Below are positions 20,300-31,475 of a DNA stretch of 64,000 nt, in pieces. Below the pieces are notes generated by a model. That model was not told where the DNA came from, searched no databases, and saw only the letters and a program-made list of their open reading frames with translations. Numbering within the stretch: position 1 is the first letter of the stretch; each line of letters starts with the position of its first letter. The position numbers were made by a program, and so were the translations under genes. The DNA comes from UBA7985 sp038141425 (GTDB lineage: Bacteria > Pseudomonadota > Alphaproteobacteria > UBA7985), in NCBI GenBank assembly GCA_038141425.1, contig JAYQIC010000001.1:372001-436000 (forward strand), in the 5' to 3' direction.

Positions 20300-21079
20300 T
20301 CAATCGTTCAGAATATTCAGGGCGGCCTGGTGCAGCGCGGGCGTCGCCGCCGCCAGCACGGTGCCGTCGCTTTCAAGGGTCAGCGGCTCTCCGGCCCAGT
20401 CGGTGACCCGGCCGCCGGCGCCTTCGATCACCGGGATCAGCGCCATGAAGTCCCAAGGGTTCATGCTCGCCTCGGCGACCACGACCACGGTCCCCAGCGC
20501 CACCAGCCCGTAGGCGTAGGCATCGGCGCCGTAGCGCAGATCACCGCAGGCGGCTCTCAGCACGTCGAAACGCTCGAACTCGTCTGGAGAAAACATGTCC
20601 GGTGCGGTGGCGGACAGCACACAGGTCTCCAGCACCGGTTCGGCACGCGCGCCCAGCGGCTGACCGCGGAACGTCGTCCGCGTTGCGCCCAGCGTCTGCC
20701 CCAGCCACCACTCGCCGGTTGCCGGTGCACAGATACCGCCAAAAGCCGGCTTGCTTTGGTGCATCAGGGCAAACAGATTGGTGAACAGCGGGAAACCACC
20801 GATGAAGGCGCGGGTGCCGTCGATGGGGTCGAGCACCCAGACAAAATCGCGGTCAGCGCCGATGGTGTCGCCTTCCTCCCCCACGATCCCGTGGTCGGGA
20901 AAGGTCTCAGCGATCATCTCCCGCCAGCGCAGTTCAATCGCCTTGTCGGCGCGGGTCACCGGAGAAACGTCCGCCTTGTGCTCGACGGCCAGATCGGCAG
21001 CGCGGAAGTACCGGTCCACCACCGGCACGGCTTCGGCCCGAAGTCGCTCGGCAAAGTCCCAAATCTCGTCCGGCAACAT
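20300..21079 (-). CDS. hisN: Histidinol-phosphatase, inositol-monophosphatase family
   Basis: Mg-dependent sugar-phosphatase superfamily; the HisN subfamily dephosphorylates histidinol phosphate in histidine synthesis. Metal-binding motifs: GIVGEEGD, WVLDPIDGTRAFIGG and, near the C-terminus, NPWDFMALIPVIEGAGG. About 259 aa, full length. ATG 21079 is taken; GTGs just upstream are in frame. The RAFIGG variant is typical of HisN rather than SuhB, but a generic IMPase activity cannot be excluded. Frame intact. Confidence 0.85.
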   Translation of the reverse strand: MLPDEIWDFAERLRAEAVPVVDRYFRAADLAVEHKADVSPVTRADKAIELRWREMIAETFPDHGIVGEEGDTIGADRDFVWVLDPIDGTRAFIGGFPLFTNLFALMHQSKPAFGGICAPATGEWWLGQTLGATRTTFRGQPLGARAEPVLETCVLSATAPDMFSPDEFERFDVLRAACGDLRYGADAYAYGLVALGTVVVVAEASMNPWDFMALIPVIEGAGGRVTDWAGEPLTLESDGTVLAAATPALHQAALNILND

Positions 21080-21261
21080 CACCACCGACTTCCAGCGCCC
21101 TTCCCCAAGTGCGAACCATGCCCTTAAGTGGACTCGACCCGCCCGAGGAGTCCAGCAAATAAACGCGCATAATGCGCGTGCGCAGCACCCATTGTCTTTT
21201 TGCCGCTACACTTCATTTATGCGAAGGTAAGCCATCGCCAAAAGCACGAAATCATCGATCT

Positions 21262-22075
21262 ATGCTCGCTGTCATCTCACCCGCCAAGTCGCTCAATCTT
21301 GACCCCAGCCCCGCCTCGGTCCCCGCGACCACCGGAGCCTGTTTTCCAGAAGCAGGCGAAGAAGCTGGCCGGGCTGGCGCGCAAGCTCGACGCCGATGGT
21401 CTGGCGTCCCTGATGCAGCTCTCTGATGACCTGGCGACCCTCAACCGCGACCGCTTCAAGCGGTTCGGCAAGCAGGATCCGAAGGCAGCCCTGCTGCTGT
21501 TCGCGGGTGATGTCTATCGCGGGCTGGACGCGCAGAGCCTGACCGAAGCCGACCTGCTGGAGGCCAACGACCGCCTGCGCGTGCTCTCCGGGCTATACGG
21601 CCTGCTGCGGCCGCTGGACGCGATCGAGCCCTACCGTCTGGAGATGGGCACGCGGCTGAAAAATGATGCAGGCTCCAGCCTCTACGCCTTCTGGGAAGAC
21701 CAAATCGCCAAGCGCCTGCTTGAGGATCTTGAGGCCAGCCCGGGCGCGCCGGTGCTGATCAACCTCGCATCAAACGAGTACTGGAAGGCAGCCGACCGCA
21801 AGGCCTTCACCGCCCCGGTGATCACCATCGGTTTCCGGGAATATCGTGGCGGCAAGCCGACGCTGATCAGCTTTTCCGCCAAGTTGGCGCGGGGGATGAT
21901 GGCGCGGTTTATGATCGACGGCCGCGTGGAGCGCCCGGACGACCTGAAGGCTTTTGCCCTCGACGGCTATCGCTTCGATCCGGACCTTTCGAGCCCCGAG
22001 GACCTCGATCTGAGCGTCCCGGGCGGTCGTTGGACCTGGGTTTTCTCTCGCCCCGATCCTCGCGAGGTTTTTTGA
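21262..22075 (+). CDS. yaaA: Peroxide stress protein YaaA (frame broken)
   Basis: YaaA/UPF0246 lowers free iron and so limits Fenton damage during peroxide stress. ATG 21262: MLAVISPAKSLNLDPSPAS is the family N-terminus. One extra base near 21337 moves the frame to EPVFQKQAKKLAGLARKL, after which the frame is open to TGA 22073-22075. Further family motifs: LSGLYGLLRPLDAIEPYRLE, NLASNEYWKA and ISFSAKLARGMMARFMI. About 270 aa. Its 3' end must overlap the oppositely oriented helicase gene. Confidence 0.92.
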
Positions 22076-23376
22076 AGCCAGGCCCCCGGTCGGCCCCGCC
22101 ACACTGCGGCGCGCAGGCCGCCGTTCCCGCAAATCCTGACCCGCACCACGCCCGGCCCGGGCGCGAACGAGATCGTCGTCGTCCTGCCGCGGCTCGCGGT
22201 GCTCTTCGGCGATCAGGCTCGGGATGGCGCGTGACGGGAGGGTCCGTCCCAGCAGCTTCTCGATCTTTTCCAGCCGCCGCTTGTCGGCGTCGCTGACCAG
22301 CGCCCAGGCCCAGCCGGGCTTGCCCGCCCGTCCGACCCGGCCAATGCGGTGCACGTAGTCTTCGGCGTGGATCGGCAGGTTGAGCATGATCACATCCCGC
22401 AGGCCGGGGATATCCATGCCCCGCGCCGCCACGTCCGTGGCGACCAGCAGCTGCGCCTTGCGCCGGCGGAAGATATTGACGGAGGCCGAGCGCTCAGCCG
22501 TGGTCATGCCACCGTGGGCGGGCACGGCGACGTGCCCCTGCACCGTGACGTGCTCGATCAGCTCCTCGACGGCCTTCTGCGTGGTCACGAACACCAGCGC
22601 CTGGCGCATGTTGCTCTTGGTCAGCATCAGGTCGAGCACCTCGAGCTTGTGCTCGTGGCTGTCGCAGAACACCAGATTGTGCTGGATGGTTTCCGGGATG
22701 GTATCGGGCTCGGCCAGACCGATGTTGACCGGATCCTGCAGGATCGACTGCGCCAGTTCGCGCAGACCCTTGGTCAGCGTCGCGGTGTAGAGCGCGGTCT
22801 GGCGCTTGGTGCCGCACGCGCGGGCAATGCGCTGGATCTGCGGGCGGAACCCGACATCGAGCATGCGGTCGGCTTCATCGATGATCAGTGTTTCCAGCCG
22901 GAACATGGCCATTCGGTCGGCCTCGAGGTGGTCGATCAGCCGCCCGGGGTGGCGATGACCAGATCCAGCGGCTGCCGAAGTGCCTTGACCTGAGCGGGGA
23001 AGGGCTCGCCGCCAAGCATGCGCACGGCCTTCATCTTTTTGCCTGCGAATACGTCGCGCGCGACGTTCCACAGCTGCTCACCCAGCTCCCGCGTGGGTGA
23101 AAGAATGATGGCGCGTGGGCCGGGGCCAGAGCCCTTGGACGGCTGGGACAGGCGGGTCAGCAAAGGCAGCAGAAAAGCCAGCGTCTTCCCCGTGCCCGTG
23201 GGCGCGGTGGCGCAGACATCCCGGCCGCTGACAAAGGGGCCGATAGCCTCCTGCTGCACGTCGGTCGGCGCCTCCAGCTCCAGCCGGGAGACGGCATTGA
23301 GCGCGCGCAGGTCCAGCCCCAGCGCTTCGAACTGGGTGGTCACGTCGGGTGAATTCTGGCTCGTATCGTCGGTCAT
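21909..23376 (-). CDS. DEAD-box ATP-dependent RNA helicase, RhlE-like (frame broken; 3' end uncertain)
   Basis: RNA helicase with the Q motif near FEALGLDLRALNAV, motif I TAPTGTGKT, Ia SPTRELGEQ, II IIDEADRMLD, III TATLTKG (usually SAT), V ATDVAARGMDIPG and VI HRIGRVGRAGK. A slip near 22940 separates LVIATPG from LIDHLEADRMAMF. The C-terminal tail has no stop in any minus frame between 22200 and 22076, so the gene ends inside yaaA: at 21770, 21909 or 21967 depending on frame. I give 21909 because that frame encodes a basic GFKKPREDRGERKPRSND-type tail, typical of this family; this is inference. Confidence 0.85.
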
Positions 23377-23469
23377 GGGCGCACCATAGCCTGCTCGCGG
23401 GGTGGAAACCGCCGGAAAATCAACGCACTTGCCCCGCGTGCAGCGCGCAGGTTCGCCTGCCGTGGCTGA

Positions 23470-24341
23470 TCAGCCGTTCGGCGGCGCCATCCCGCACAGG
23501 GCCTCGACCACGGACAGGGAGCCCTCCAGACCCGCTTGTGACACGGGAACAAAGGGTCGCTGGCCGCGCACTTCAAAGGCCTCGATCACCGCCTGTCCCG
23601 GCCCCAGCAGCCAGCGGGCAAAGCCCTCGCCCCCGCCGTCAACGTTATCGCCATCGAAACCGAGCAACACCCCGTAAACGTTGCGCAGGCTCTCGCCCCG
23701 GCAGCCCTTGGGCACCAGGTTGCCCTTGTTGTCGAAGGCGATCCATGTTGCCGCGTCCGCCAAAACAAATGCGTCGAGGCTGGCCGCAATGTTCAGGGTT
23801 GCCCCCTGCCCAGAGCCGGATTTGCGGTACCACCTGCGCGCTGCGGGGCGTCAACATCGATCCCGGCAGCGGCCCAGATGCGCAGCTCGGCGCGGTGGGT
23901 ACCGCTGTTGTCGCCGCGCGAGACGAAGGGCATCTCTCCTGCCGCGATGGCGCGGAAAAGGTCGATCACGTCCATGGGCACCTCTGCCTGCGACGGGCCG
24001 AGGATGATGTAGTCGTTGCGCATGACGTCGAAGCGTTCAGCCGCACCGCCAGCGTCGAGCAGCGCCTGCTCGCTGTCGGTATCGTGGACCAGCGCGCCAC
24101 TGACGTCCTGCGCTTCGAGCAGCTTGAGCACCCGCCCGGTGCCACCGACGATGAACTGCAGCTGGTCGCCGGTATCGCGGCGGAAACCCGCTTCCAGTGC
24201 CGCCAGCAGGCCGCTTTCGCGCACCGCCGTGGTCCCGCCGATACGAATGGTGTCTGCAGCGGCCATCGCCAGACTGCACAACAGCGCCGTCAGGGCGGAC
24301 ACCAGCCCCAGCGCACAGGTTCGGATAGGCCCCAACATCAT
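23470..24341 (-). CDS. tupA: Tungstate/molybdate ABC transporter substrate-binding protein, TupA-like (frame broken)
   Basis: Periplasmic oxyanion-binding protein. Signal peptide (LVSALTALLCSLAMAAA), then IRIGGTTAVRESGLLAALEAG, ALVHDTDSEQALL, NDYIILGPSQAEVP and FVSRGDNSGTHRAELRIW, which match TupA/WtpA-type tungstate binders. A slip near 23810 separates GTANPALG from SLDAFVLADAATWIAFDNKG. About 290 aa, the normal size. Its ATG overlaps the tupB stop by 4 bases (ATGA), so it is translationally coupled. Tungstate rather than molybdate is inferred from family resemblance only. Confidence 0.82.
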
Positions 24342-25041
24342 TTCCTCTCAAGATCCTCAGCGGGTACGGCAGCAGCAACCAGCCGCGCCGCCAGATTGAC
24401 CGCGAAGGCGAGCACCAGCAGCACCATGCCGAAGGCCAAGGCCTGCGCCAGCTTGCCCTGCTCGACCTCCAGCTTGATCACGGTGGTCAGCACGCGGGTG
24501 GCGAATTCCAAATTGCCGCCAACGATGATGGCCGCGCCAACTTCCGATATGGCCCGGCCGAAGACCGTCAGCCCAACCACGATCAGCGGCCCCGGCGCCA
24601 TCCGCACCAGTGCCCGCAGGCGGGTGGCAAAGTTCGCACCATCGAGTTGATACAGGTCGCCGAAGCGGCGCCACAGGTCGCTGACCCGTGAGGTGACCAG
24701 CGCCAGCGCCAGCGGCAGTACCAGAATGAACTGAGCAATCAGAATAGCCCACGAGGTGAACAGCAACCGCAGCTCGCCCAGGAGCCCCTGACGCGAGAGC
24801 AGCAGATAGACCAGCAGACCGACAACCACGGCCGGAATGGCCTGAAAGCTGCTGATAACCGTGTTGATCATCCAGCGCCCCGGAACGACCGGGTGCCCAG
24901 CACCACCCCCAGCGGGATCGCTGCCGCCATGGCCAGCACCGCAGCGAGCGTGGAAACCCAGAGTGAGCGGAAAATCACATCCCACAGCGCCGGGTCACCG
25001 GTCGCCAGCAGCCCAAGCGCATCCCCGAAGGCGGCGATCAT
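24338..25041 (-). CDS. tupB: Tungstate ABC transporter permease, TupB-like (frame broken)
   Basis: Inner-membrane permease. ATG 25041 gives MIAAFGDALGLLATGDPALW, then a slip near 24885 joins FRG to RWMINTVISSFQAIPAVVVG. Several TM helices, and the permease loop is GANFATRLRALVRMAPGPL. About 235 aa, as for TupB. The start overlaps the stop of the cysteine desulfurase gene (ATGA), and the stop overlaps the tupA start. No tupC-type ATPase lies downstream. Confidence 0.82.
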
Positions 25042-26118
25042 GACAGGGCCTTCAGCACGTCGGTCAGGGCAGCAACATCATCCGACGTGGTGTTCCACCC
25101 GGTCGAAAAGCGCAGCGCCGATTGCGCCTGCTCACGCGCGTAGCCCATCGCGCTGAGCACGTGGCTGGCCGTGACCTTGCCCGAGGAGCAAGCCGAGCCG
25201 GAGGACAGCGCCACGCCCTTGAGGTCGAATTTCATCACCATCCGTTCGGCGGTTGCATCGGGCCATATCGCGCAGGTGATGGTCGATACCCGGCGGGTTG
25301 TATCGGCGACGATTTCCACTCCGGGCACAGCCTCGCGCAGCGCCTGCTCCAGCTGGCGTTGCAGCGCGCTGTGGTCGATAGGGCTGGCCAGCGCCAACTC
25401 GGCGGCGAGCCCCAGCCCGGCGATCCCGGCAACATTCTCGGTGCCTGCGCGGCGGCGGCGTTCCTGCCCCCCACCCTGCAGCAGCGGTGCTGGGTCCATG
25501 CCCGGGCGCAGCACCAGCGCGCCAACGCCCTGCGGCCCGCCGAATTTGTGTCCGCTGAGGCTCAGATAATCCACGCCCAGCGGCCCCATGGCCAGCGGCA
25601 GCTTTCCCGCGGCCTGCACGGCGTCGGTGTGCACGCTCCAGCCTGCGGCCTTGGCCATCCGCGCGACCTCGGGCACGGGCTGCTCGGCCCCGGTCTCGTT
25701 GTTGACGAGCATGAGCGAAATCAGCCCAGGCTCTCCGGTGTTCAGCCGTTTTTCGAGTGCCGCCATATCCGGCAGCCCTTCGGCAGTCACGGCAAAGGTC
25801 TCCAACCCGGGGACGCCATTGAGCACGGAATCGTGCTCGATGGCTGAAACCAGCACCGGTTGGTGAGCATGGGCGCGGAGAACCTGATTATTCGCCTCGG
25901 TGCCGCCGCTGGTGAAGATCACTTCCTGCGGGCGGGAACCGATCAGCCCGGCAACCCGCTCGCGGGCCTTCTCCACCACAGCACGCGCGCTGCGGCCGTG
26001 ACCGTGCACGGAGGAGGCATTGCCAACCCCGGCCATGGTCTCGGTCATCAGGGCGATAACGTCAGGACGGATCGCCGAGGTGGCCGCGTGGTCGAAATAG
26101 AGCGACAGGGTCAGTCAC
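25038..26118 (-). CDS. NifS/IscS-family cysteine desulfurase
   Basis: PLP enzyme that removes sulfur from cysteine. The PLP-binding Lys is in SLSGHKFGGPQGVG, and the catalytic Cys in VALSSGSACSSGKVTASHVL, the long-loop pattern of NifS/IscS. The N-terminus LYFDHAATSAIRPDVIALM is reached only after a slip near 26108 from the likely start GTG 26118, which overlaps the cysE stop. About 360 aa. It is coupled at both ends (to cysE and to tupB), so supply of cysteine, sulfur mobilisation and tungstate uptake are linked in one operon. Confidence 0.85.
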
Positions 26119-26872
26119 CGGCGCGCTTAGCGGGCCTTGGCGCCGGGTCACTCCCCGCAGGCACGGGCGCCGGCGCACTTTCTTCGGTCGACTGCAGGCT
26201 GAACTCGATGGCGTTCAACCGCGCCTTCAGCATGGCGATCTGGTCACGCAACGCCTCGTTGTCGGCCTTGACCGGGTCGGAGACATCGAGCGGGGTACCG
26301 TAGGCCACAAAGCGGTCGATCGCCCCTTGCTCGGCGCGGCTGAGCTGCACTGGCTTGGCGGGGATGCCGACCATGGTGGTGCGCGGCTCAACATCGCGGG
26401 TGACGACAGCGTTGGCGCCGACGCGGGCGCACTCACCCACGATGACAGGCCCGAGGATCTGCGCCCCGGAACCGACAATCACACGGTCCTTTAGCGTCGG
26501 ATGGCGCTTGACGTTGCGCTGCTCGTCTGAGTCGATCGACGGCGAGACACCGCCCAGCGTCACCCCGTGGTAAAGCGTGACGTCATCGCCGATTTCGGCC
26601 ATCTCACCGATGACGACACCCATGCCGTGGTCGATGAAAAAGCGTTCGCCGATGGTCGCCCCCGGGTGGATTTCGATACCCGTGCCCCAGCGCGCCATCT
26701 GCATGATCCAGCGCGCGAGCACGCGCAGGCGCCGCTTCCACAGCCAGTGCGCCACGCGGTGGTAGCGCATGACCCAGAACGAGGGATAGGCAACCACGAC
26801 TTCGAGCCAACCCCTCACGGCGGGATCGCGCTCGACAATGCCCTGAATTTCCTCGCGGATAGACTTGAACAT
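26111..26872 (-). CDS. cysE: Serine O-acetyltransferase
   Basis: Makes O-acetylserine, the first step of cysteine synthesis. Left-handed beta-helix hexapeptide repeats are visible (IEIHPGATIGERFFIDHGMG, VVIGEMAEIGDDVTLYHGV, TLGG), with the catalytic His/Asp pair in FIDHG. MFKSIREEIQGIVERDPAVR is a typical start of the shorter SAT class. About 253 aa; the last 60 residues add a short coiled coil (ADNEALRDQIAMLKARLNA) and a Pro/Ala-rich tail. First gene of the cysE-desulfurase-tupB-tupA operon. Frame intact. Confidence 0.92.
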   Translation of the reverse strand: MFKSIREEIQGIVERDPAVRGWLEVVVAYPSFWVMRYHRVAHWLWKRRLRVLARWIMQMARWGTGIEIHPGATIGERFFIDHGMGVVIGEMAEIGDDVTLYHGVTLGGVSPSIDSDEQRNVKRHPTLKDRVIVGSGAQILGPVIVGECARVGANAVVTRDVEPRTTMVGIPAKPVQLSRAEQGAIDRFVAYGTPLDVSDPVKADNEALRDQIAMLKARLNAIEFSLQSTEESAPAPVPAGSDPAPRPAKRAGD

Positions 26873-27110
26873 GCTGGTCGCCTTTAGTTTGTCCTTAGGC
26901 TCTATTTAAGCTTGGGGCTGTGCTGCTCCAACCCTCATGTGGTTGGGATCAGCCCTTTGTGAAATATGGGTCAGAGCTTGTGTATTTCGTTAAATGCAGA
27001 CCGCAGGCTATCACGAAACCATCGATTAGACTAAACTTCCGGCCAAGATACGGGTGCACTGGCCCGCGAGAGGCCCTGCGCCGACCCAAACCCCGAGCTG
27101 CTGCGCAACC

Positions 27111-27360
27111 ATGACACAGACGACCCGCTGGATAGACAAGGAAGGCAAGCCGCTGTCCTGCAAGGACAAGCTGGCGACGCTGGACGATAACCTTGAGGAG
27201 CTGCTCGAGGTCGCGCTCGACGCGCTCGAAGACGCCGCCGTCATGGGTGCGGACGTGGACGCGACCCGGCGGGCCTTTGTCAGCGGAATCAAGGCGCTGC
27301 AGCCCCGCTTTGCCGCCGCTGCCTCGGGTGCCGCTGACCCCGGTGGAGACCGAGAGCTGA
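27111..27360 (+). CDS. Small conserved-looking protein of unknown function upstream of DUF2155
   Basis: ATG 27111 encodes MTQTTRWIDKEGKPLSCKDK, then an acidic helix LATLDDNLEELLEVALDALE and IKALQPRF. In the running frame it would fuse to the next gene. One missing G in the GGG near 27325 would instead give an end VPLTPVETES and TGA 27358-27360, overlapping the next ATG (TGATG). About 83 aa, no signal or TM segment. I do not recognise the family. Its coupling to the DUF2155 gene suggests a shared transcript. Confidence 0.55.
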
Positions 27361-27969
27361 TGCGCTTACGAACCTTGGCCCGCTGGCTGGTCTCGGCGTT
27401 GATGACGCTCGTGGTGGGCGCGGCTGCGCTGGCGCAGGATGCTGAGCCAACCGCTGATCCGGGCACCGCAGACGGGGAAGCCACCGAAATCAACCCTGAA
27501 GACGCGCTGGGGACCTCGCACGCACCCCTGCCGGTGAGGGCGAGCCGCTCTTCGGCTCCTTCATCGGGGTCGTGCGGGTGCTGGGGCGCAATCGATTGGA
27601 GCGCAGGCCGCGAACGTTGAAGGTGATTTTGATGCTGGCGCTCTGACCGGGATTCAGGCGGATGATCCCGACGCCTACGCGATCGCTGAACTGCGGCTGC
27701 TCGACAAGATCACAGCCCGGATGTCGACGCAGGATGTGGCAATCGACGAGACCATCTCGCTGGGCAGTCTGCAGATCACGCCGCGCAAATGCCTGAAGAA
27801 CCCGCCAACGGAAACCCCGGAAAGCGCGGCTTTCCTGTCGATCTACGAAGTACCGGCGGAAAAGGAACCTGAGCCCGTGTTCCAGGGCTGGATGTTTGCC
27901 TCGTCGCCCGCGCTCAACGCCATGGAACACCCGGTGTTCGACGTCTGGCTTCTCGACTGCAAGAACTGA
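27360..27969 (+). CDS. DUF2155-family exported protein (frame broken)
   Basis: ATG 27360 gives a signal peptide (RWLVSALMTLVVGAAALAQ), an acidic Pro/Asp/Glu segment, then the DUF2155 core: AELRLLDKITARMSTQDVAI, SLGSLQITPRKCLKNPPTET, PESAAFLSIYEV and EPVFQGWMFASSPALNAMEH, ending VWLLDCKN. Slips near 27530 and 27590 separate the parts. About 203 aa. The two Cys (in RKC and LDC) are conserved in the family and may form a disulfide. The gene neighbours aat in many alphaproteobacteria. Its 3' end overlaps the aat frame on the other strand. Confidence 0.85.
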
Positions 27970-28625
27970 GACCGCTCGCGTTCGGTCAGGGTCTCGGGGA
28001 AGGCTGCGGTCACGGCCGTCGCCTTGTCCAGCAGCTTGCGGAAGGCAACCCGGTGCAGAGAAATGGCACCGAACTGCTCCAGATGGCGGTTCATGAACTG
28101 ACAGTCGAGCAGCCGGAATCCACCAATTTTCAGCCGCGCAACCAGCTCGACCAGCGCAATTTTTGAGGCATCGCGCTCAAGGCTGAACATGGACTCGCCG
28201 AAAAAGGCACCCTCGACCGCGACACCATACAACCCGCCGACGAGGCGATCGCCCTGCCAGCACTCAACCGTGTGCAGATGGCCCATATCGAAGAGGTTGA
28301 GGTACATTTCGACGATGGGTTCGCTGATCCACGTGTCCTCACGGCCGAGCTTATCGGCGGCACAGAGGCGGATCCCCTCTTCGACGGCCGTGTTGCAGCG
28401 CACCTCGTAAGGGCCCTTGGCCACCGTCCGCTTGAGCCGGCGCGGGATGTGGAAATCATCGAGCGGCAGGATCCCGCGCTCGATCGGATCGACCCAATGC
28501 ACGTTGCTGTCGTCGCGGTCGTCTGACATCGGGAACAGACCGATGGTGTAGGCTTGGATCGCCAGCTCCGGGTGGATGACCGGTGCACCGAAGACGTCTT
28601 CAGGCAATTGATCTGCAGCTAACAT
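27843..28625 (-). CDS. aat: Leucyl/phenylalanyl-tRNA--protein transferase
   Basis: N-degron enzyme: adds Leu or Phe to proteins with N-terminal Lys or Arg for ClpAP degradation. Family motifs: AYTIGLFPMSDDRDDSNVHW, VDPIERGILPLDDFHIPRRL, DTWISEPIVEMYLNL, GLYGVAVEGAFFGESMFS and GGFRLLDCQFMNRHLEQFGA. ATG 28625 has GGGGA just upstream; a longer frame to 28706 is less likely. The frame runs past the usual end to TAG at 27843, overlapping DUF2155 by 127 bp; a lost base could instead end it at 27986 or 28010. Confidence 0.9.
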   Translation of the reverse strand: MLAADQLPEDVFGAPVIHPELAIQAYTIGLFPMSDDRDDSNVHWVDPIERGILPLDDFHIPRRLKRTVAKGPYEVRCNTAVEEGIRLCAADKLGREDTWISEPIVEMYLNLFDMGHLHTVECWQGDRLVGGLYGVAVEGAFFGESMFSLERDASKIALVELVARLKIGGFRLLDCQFMNRHLEQFGAISLHRVAFRKLLDKATAVTAAFPETLTERERSQFLQSRSQTSNTGCSMALSAGDEANIQPWNTGSGSFSAGTS

Positions 28626-28738
28626 GTTTTCCCCAACTTCGTTCTTTTCGTGCCCTCTAAGCGGGACACTTTTTGTTTGCTTAAGGCGCTCTGCAGACAG
28701 GCCCACTTGTGTTCCGGGGCCTGCTTTATCGCGCCAAC

Positions 28739-30109
<1,371 letters not shown>

Positions 30110-30123
30110 CAGTCGGAGACCAC

Positions 30124-30642
30124 CTACGCCAATTCGATAAGGGGTTGGCCGAATTCAACCGGCTCACCATCGGCAACGAGAACGCGGCGGACGATGCCCG
30201 ACTGGGTGCTGGGCAGGTGGTTCATGACCTTCATCGCCTCGATGATCATCAGGGTGTCCCCTTCCTTGATCTCATCGCCGACATTCACGAAGTTGCCAGC
30301 GCCCGGTTCGGGGGCGAGGTAGACGGTACCAACCATGGGCGAATCAATGGTCTTCACGCTGCTGGCGGGCTCGGCCGCCGGCGTAGCGGCAGGCGCTGGC
30401 GCCGGGGCTGCAGCAGGCATAGGCGCGGCGGTTGGCGCCGCCATGGGTGCCATCATCGGCGCGGCAGCTGGCGCTGCGGCGACGACCGGTGCTTGGGTCG
30501 CACGGGAAAGGCGCAGGCTGCGCTCACCGTCGACGTATTCGATTTCACTCAGTCCGGCGTTGCCCATGGTCTCGGCCAGCTTCTTCAGCAGATTGGCGGA
30601 AACATCGAAGTTGGCGTTGGGCTTTTCGGTCTTGCTCGGCAT
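30124..30642 (-). CDS. accB: Acetyl-CoA carboxylase, biotin carboxyl carrier protein
   Basis: Carries biotin on the Lys of EAMKVMNH. An N-terminal helical domain (about residues 8-48), a linker of about 50 residues made of Ala, Pro and Met, then the biotinyl domain SPMVGTVYLAPEPGAGNFV to the C-terminus. About 172 aa. Frame intact. The flexible Ala/Pro linker is normal for BCCP. Second gene of the aroQ-accB-accC transcript. Confidence 0.96.
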   Translation of the reverse strand: MPSKTEKPNANFDVSANLLKKLAETMGNAGLSEIEYVDGERSLRLSRATQAPVVAAAPAAAPMMAPMAAPTAAPMPAAAPAPAPAATPAAEPASSVKTIDSPMVGTVYLAPEPGAGNFVNVGDEIKEGDTLMIIEAMKVMNHLPSTQSGIVRRVLVADGEPVEFGQPLIELA

Positions 30643-30675
30643 TGTGGGACTTTCTCAATTCTTTCGTGGCGCGGT

Positions 30676-31125
30676 CTAATCTTGGTTCGAACGGGACAGG
30701 TGGTAGTTCAGAGCCTGCAGGCCCAGCACGTATCCGTGACTGCCCAGCCCGACAATGACCCCCAAGGCCGCCTTTGAAATGAAGGAAGTGTGGCGAAATT
30801 CTTCACGCTGATAGACGTTGGTCAGATGGATCTCAATCGTCGGCAAGTCCACTGACCTCAGCGCATCCAGCAGCGCCACGGACGTATGCGTGTAGGCACC
30901 GGCATTGATCACGATTCCAGAGGCCTCATCGCGGGCCGCCTGAATACGATCAATCATCGCGCCTTCGCTGTTAGACTGGAAGCAATCGACTTCGAGGCCG
31001 AGCGATTTGCCCGCCTCGACACAGAGGGTCTCAATATCCGCCAGCGTCTCCGTTCCGTAGAGTTGCGGCTCTCTCAAACCCAGCATGTTTAGGTTAGGAC
31101 CATTGATAACCAGTATCTGTGTCAC
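30676..31125 (-). CDS. aroQ: 3-dehydroquinate dehydratase, type II
   Basis: Shikimate-pathway enzyme converting 3-dehydroquinate to 3-dehydroshikimate. NGPNLNMLGLREPQLYG holds the catalytic Arg and Tyr, NAGAYTHTSVALLDAL the Asn, and EIHLTNVYQREEFRHTS the His. About 149 aa, type II dodecamer length. GTG 31125 (VTQILVINGPN) is the best start; the in-frame GTG at 31149 adds an unlikely extension. Heads the run aroQ-accB-accC-aat, a common alphaproteobacterial order. Confidence 0.93.
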   Translation of the reverse strand: MTQILVINGPNLNMLGLREPQLYGTETLADIETLCVEAGKSLGLEVDCFQSNSEGAMIDRIQAARDEASGIVINAGAYTHTSVALLDALRSVDLPTIEIHLTNVYQREEFRHTSFISKAALGVIVGLGSHGYVLGLQALNYHLSRSNQD

Positions 31126-31475
31126 GTCGCTTCGCACCCCATAAACCACACGCCTTGGTTGTAATTTGTCTGAGCCCCGCGGGCGGCAGGAACGGCGTTT
31201 GGTGGCAGCCCTCGGCCAGACCTCCGTGCCTTCAGGGCATCTTCAGATCAGACCGTAGCTAAAGACCTACACCGATTGCGGGGGGCGTCGCTGGGTATTG
31301 ATGTGACAAATGTGGATAGAGACGGCCTGAGGCCATCAAATTTGGGACAGAAAATCAGGTCGCATAATTGTCCGCGAAAAACCCTTGTTTCACAAAACCG
31401 CAATATTTCGCGACGTCTAAATTGCGGCCACGATGTGGCACCATGCGCGAAAAGACTTGGCCTTCTCTGTAGAAA
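31126..31475. other. Intergenic region upstream of aroQ with a terminator-like hairpin
   Basis: No coding sequence supported. CCGCAAT (31398-31404) pairs with ATTGCGG (31421-31427); read on the minus strand the hairpin is followed by TTTTG, so it may terminate the DsbA-like gene. The rest should hold the aroQ-acc promoter; I see no clear -35/-10 pair or riboswitch. Confidence 0.45.
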
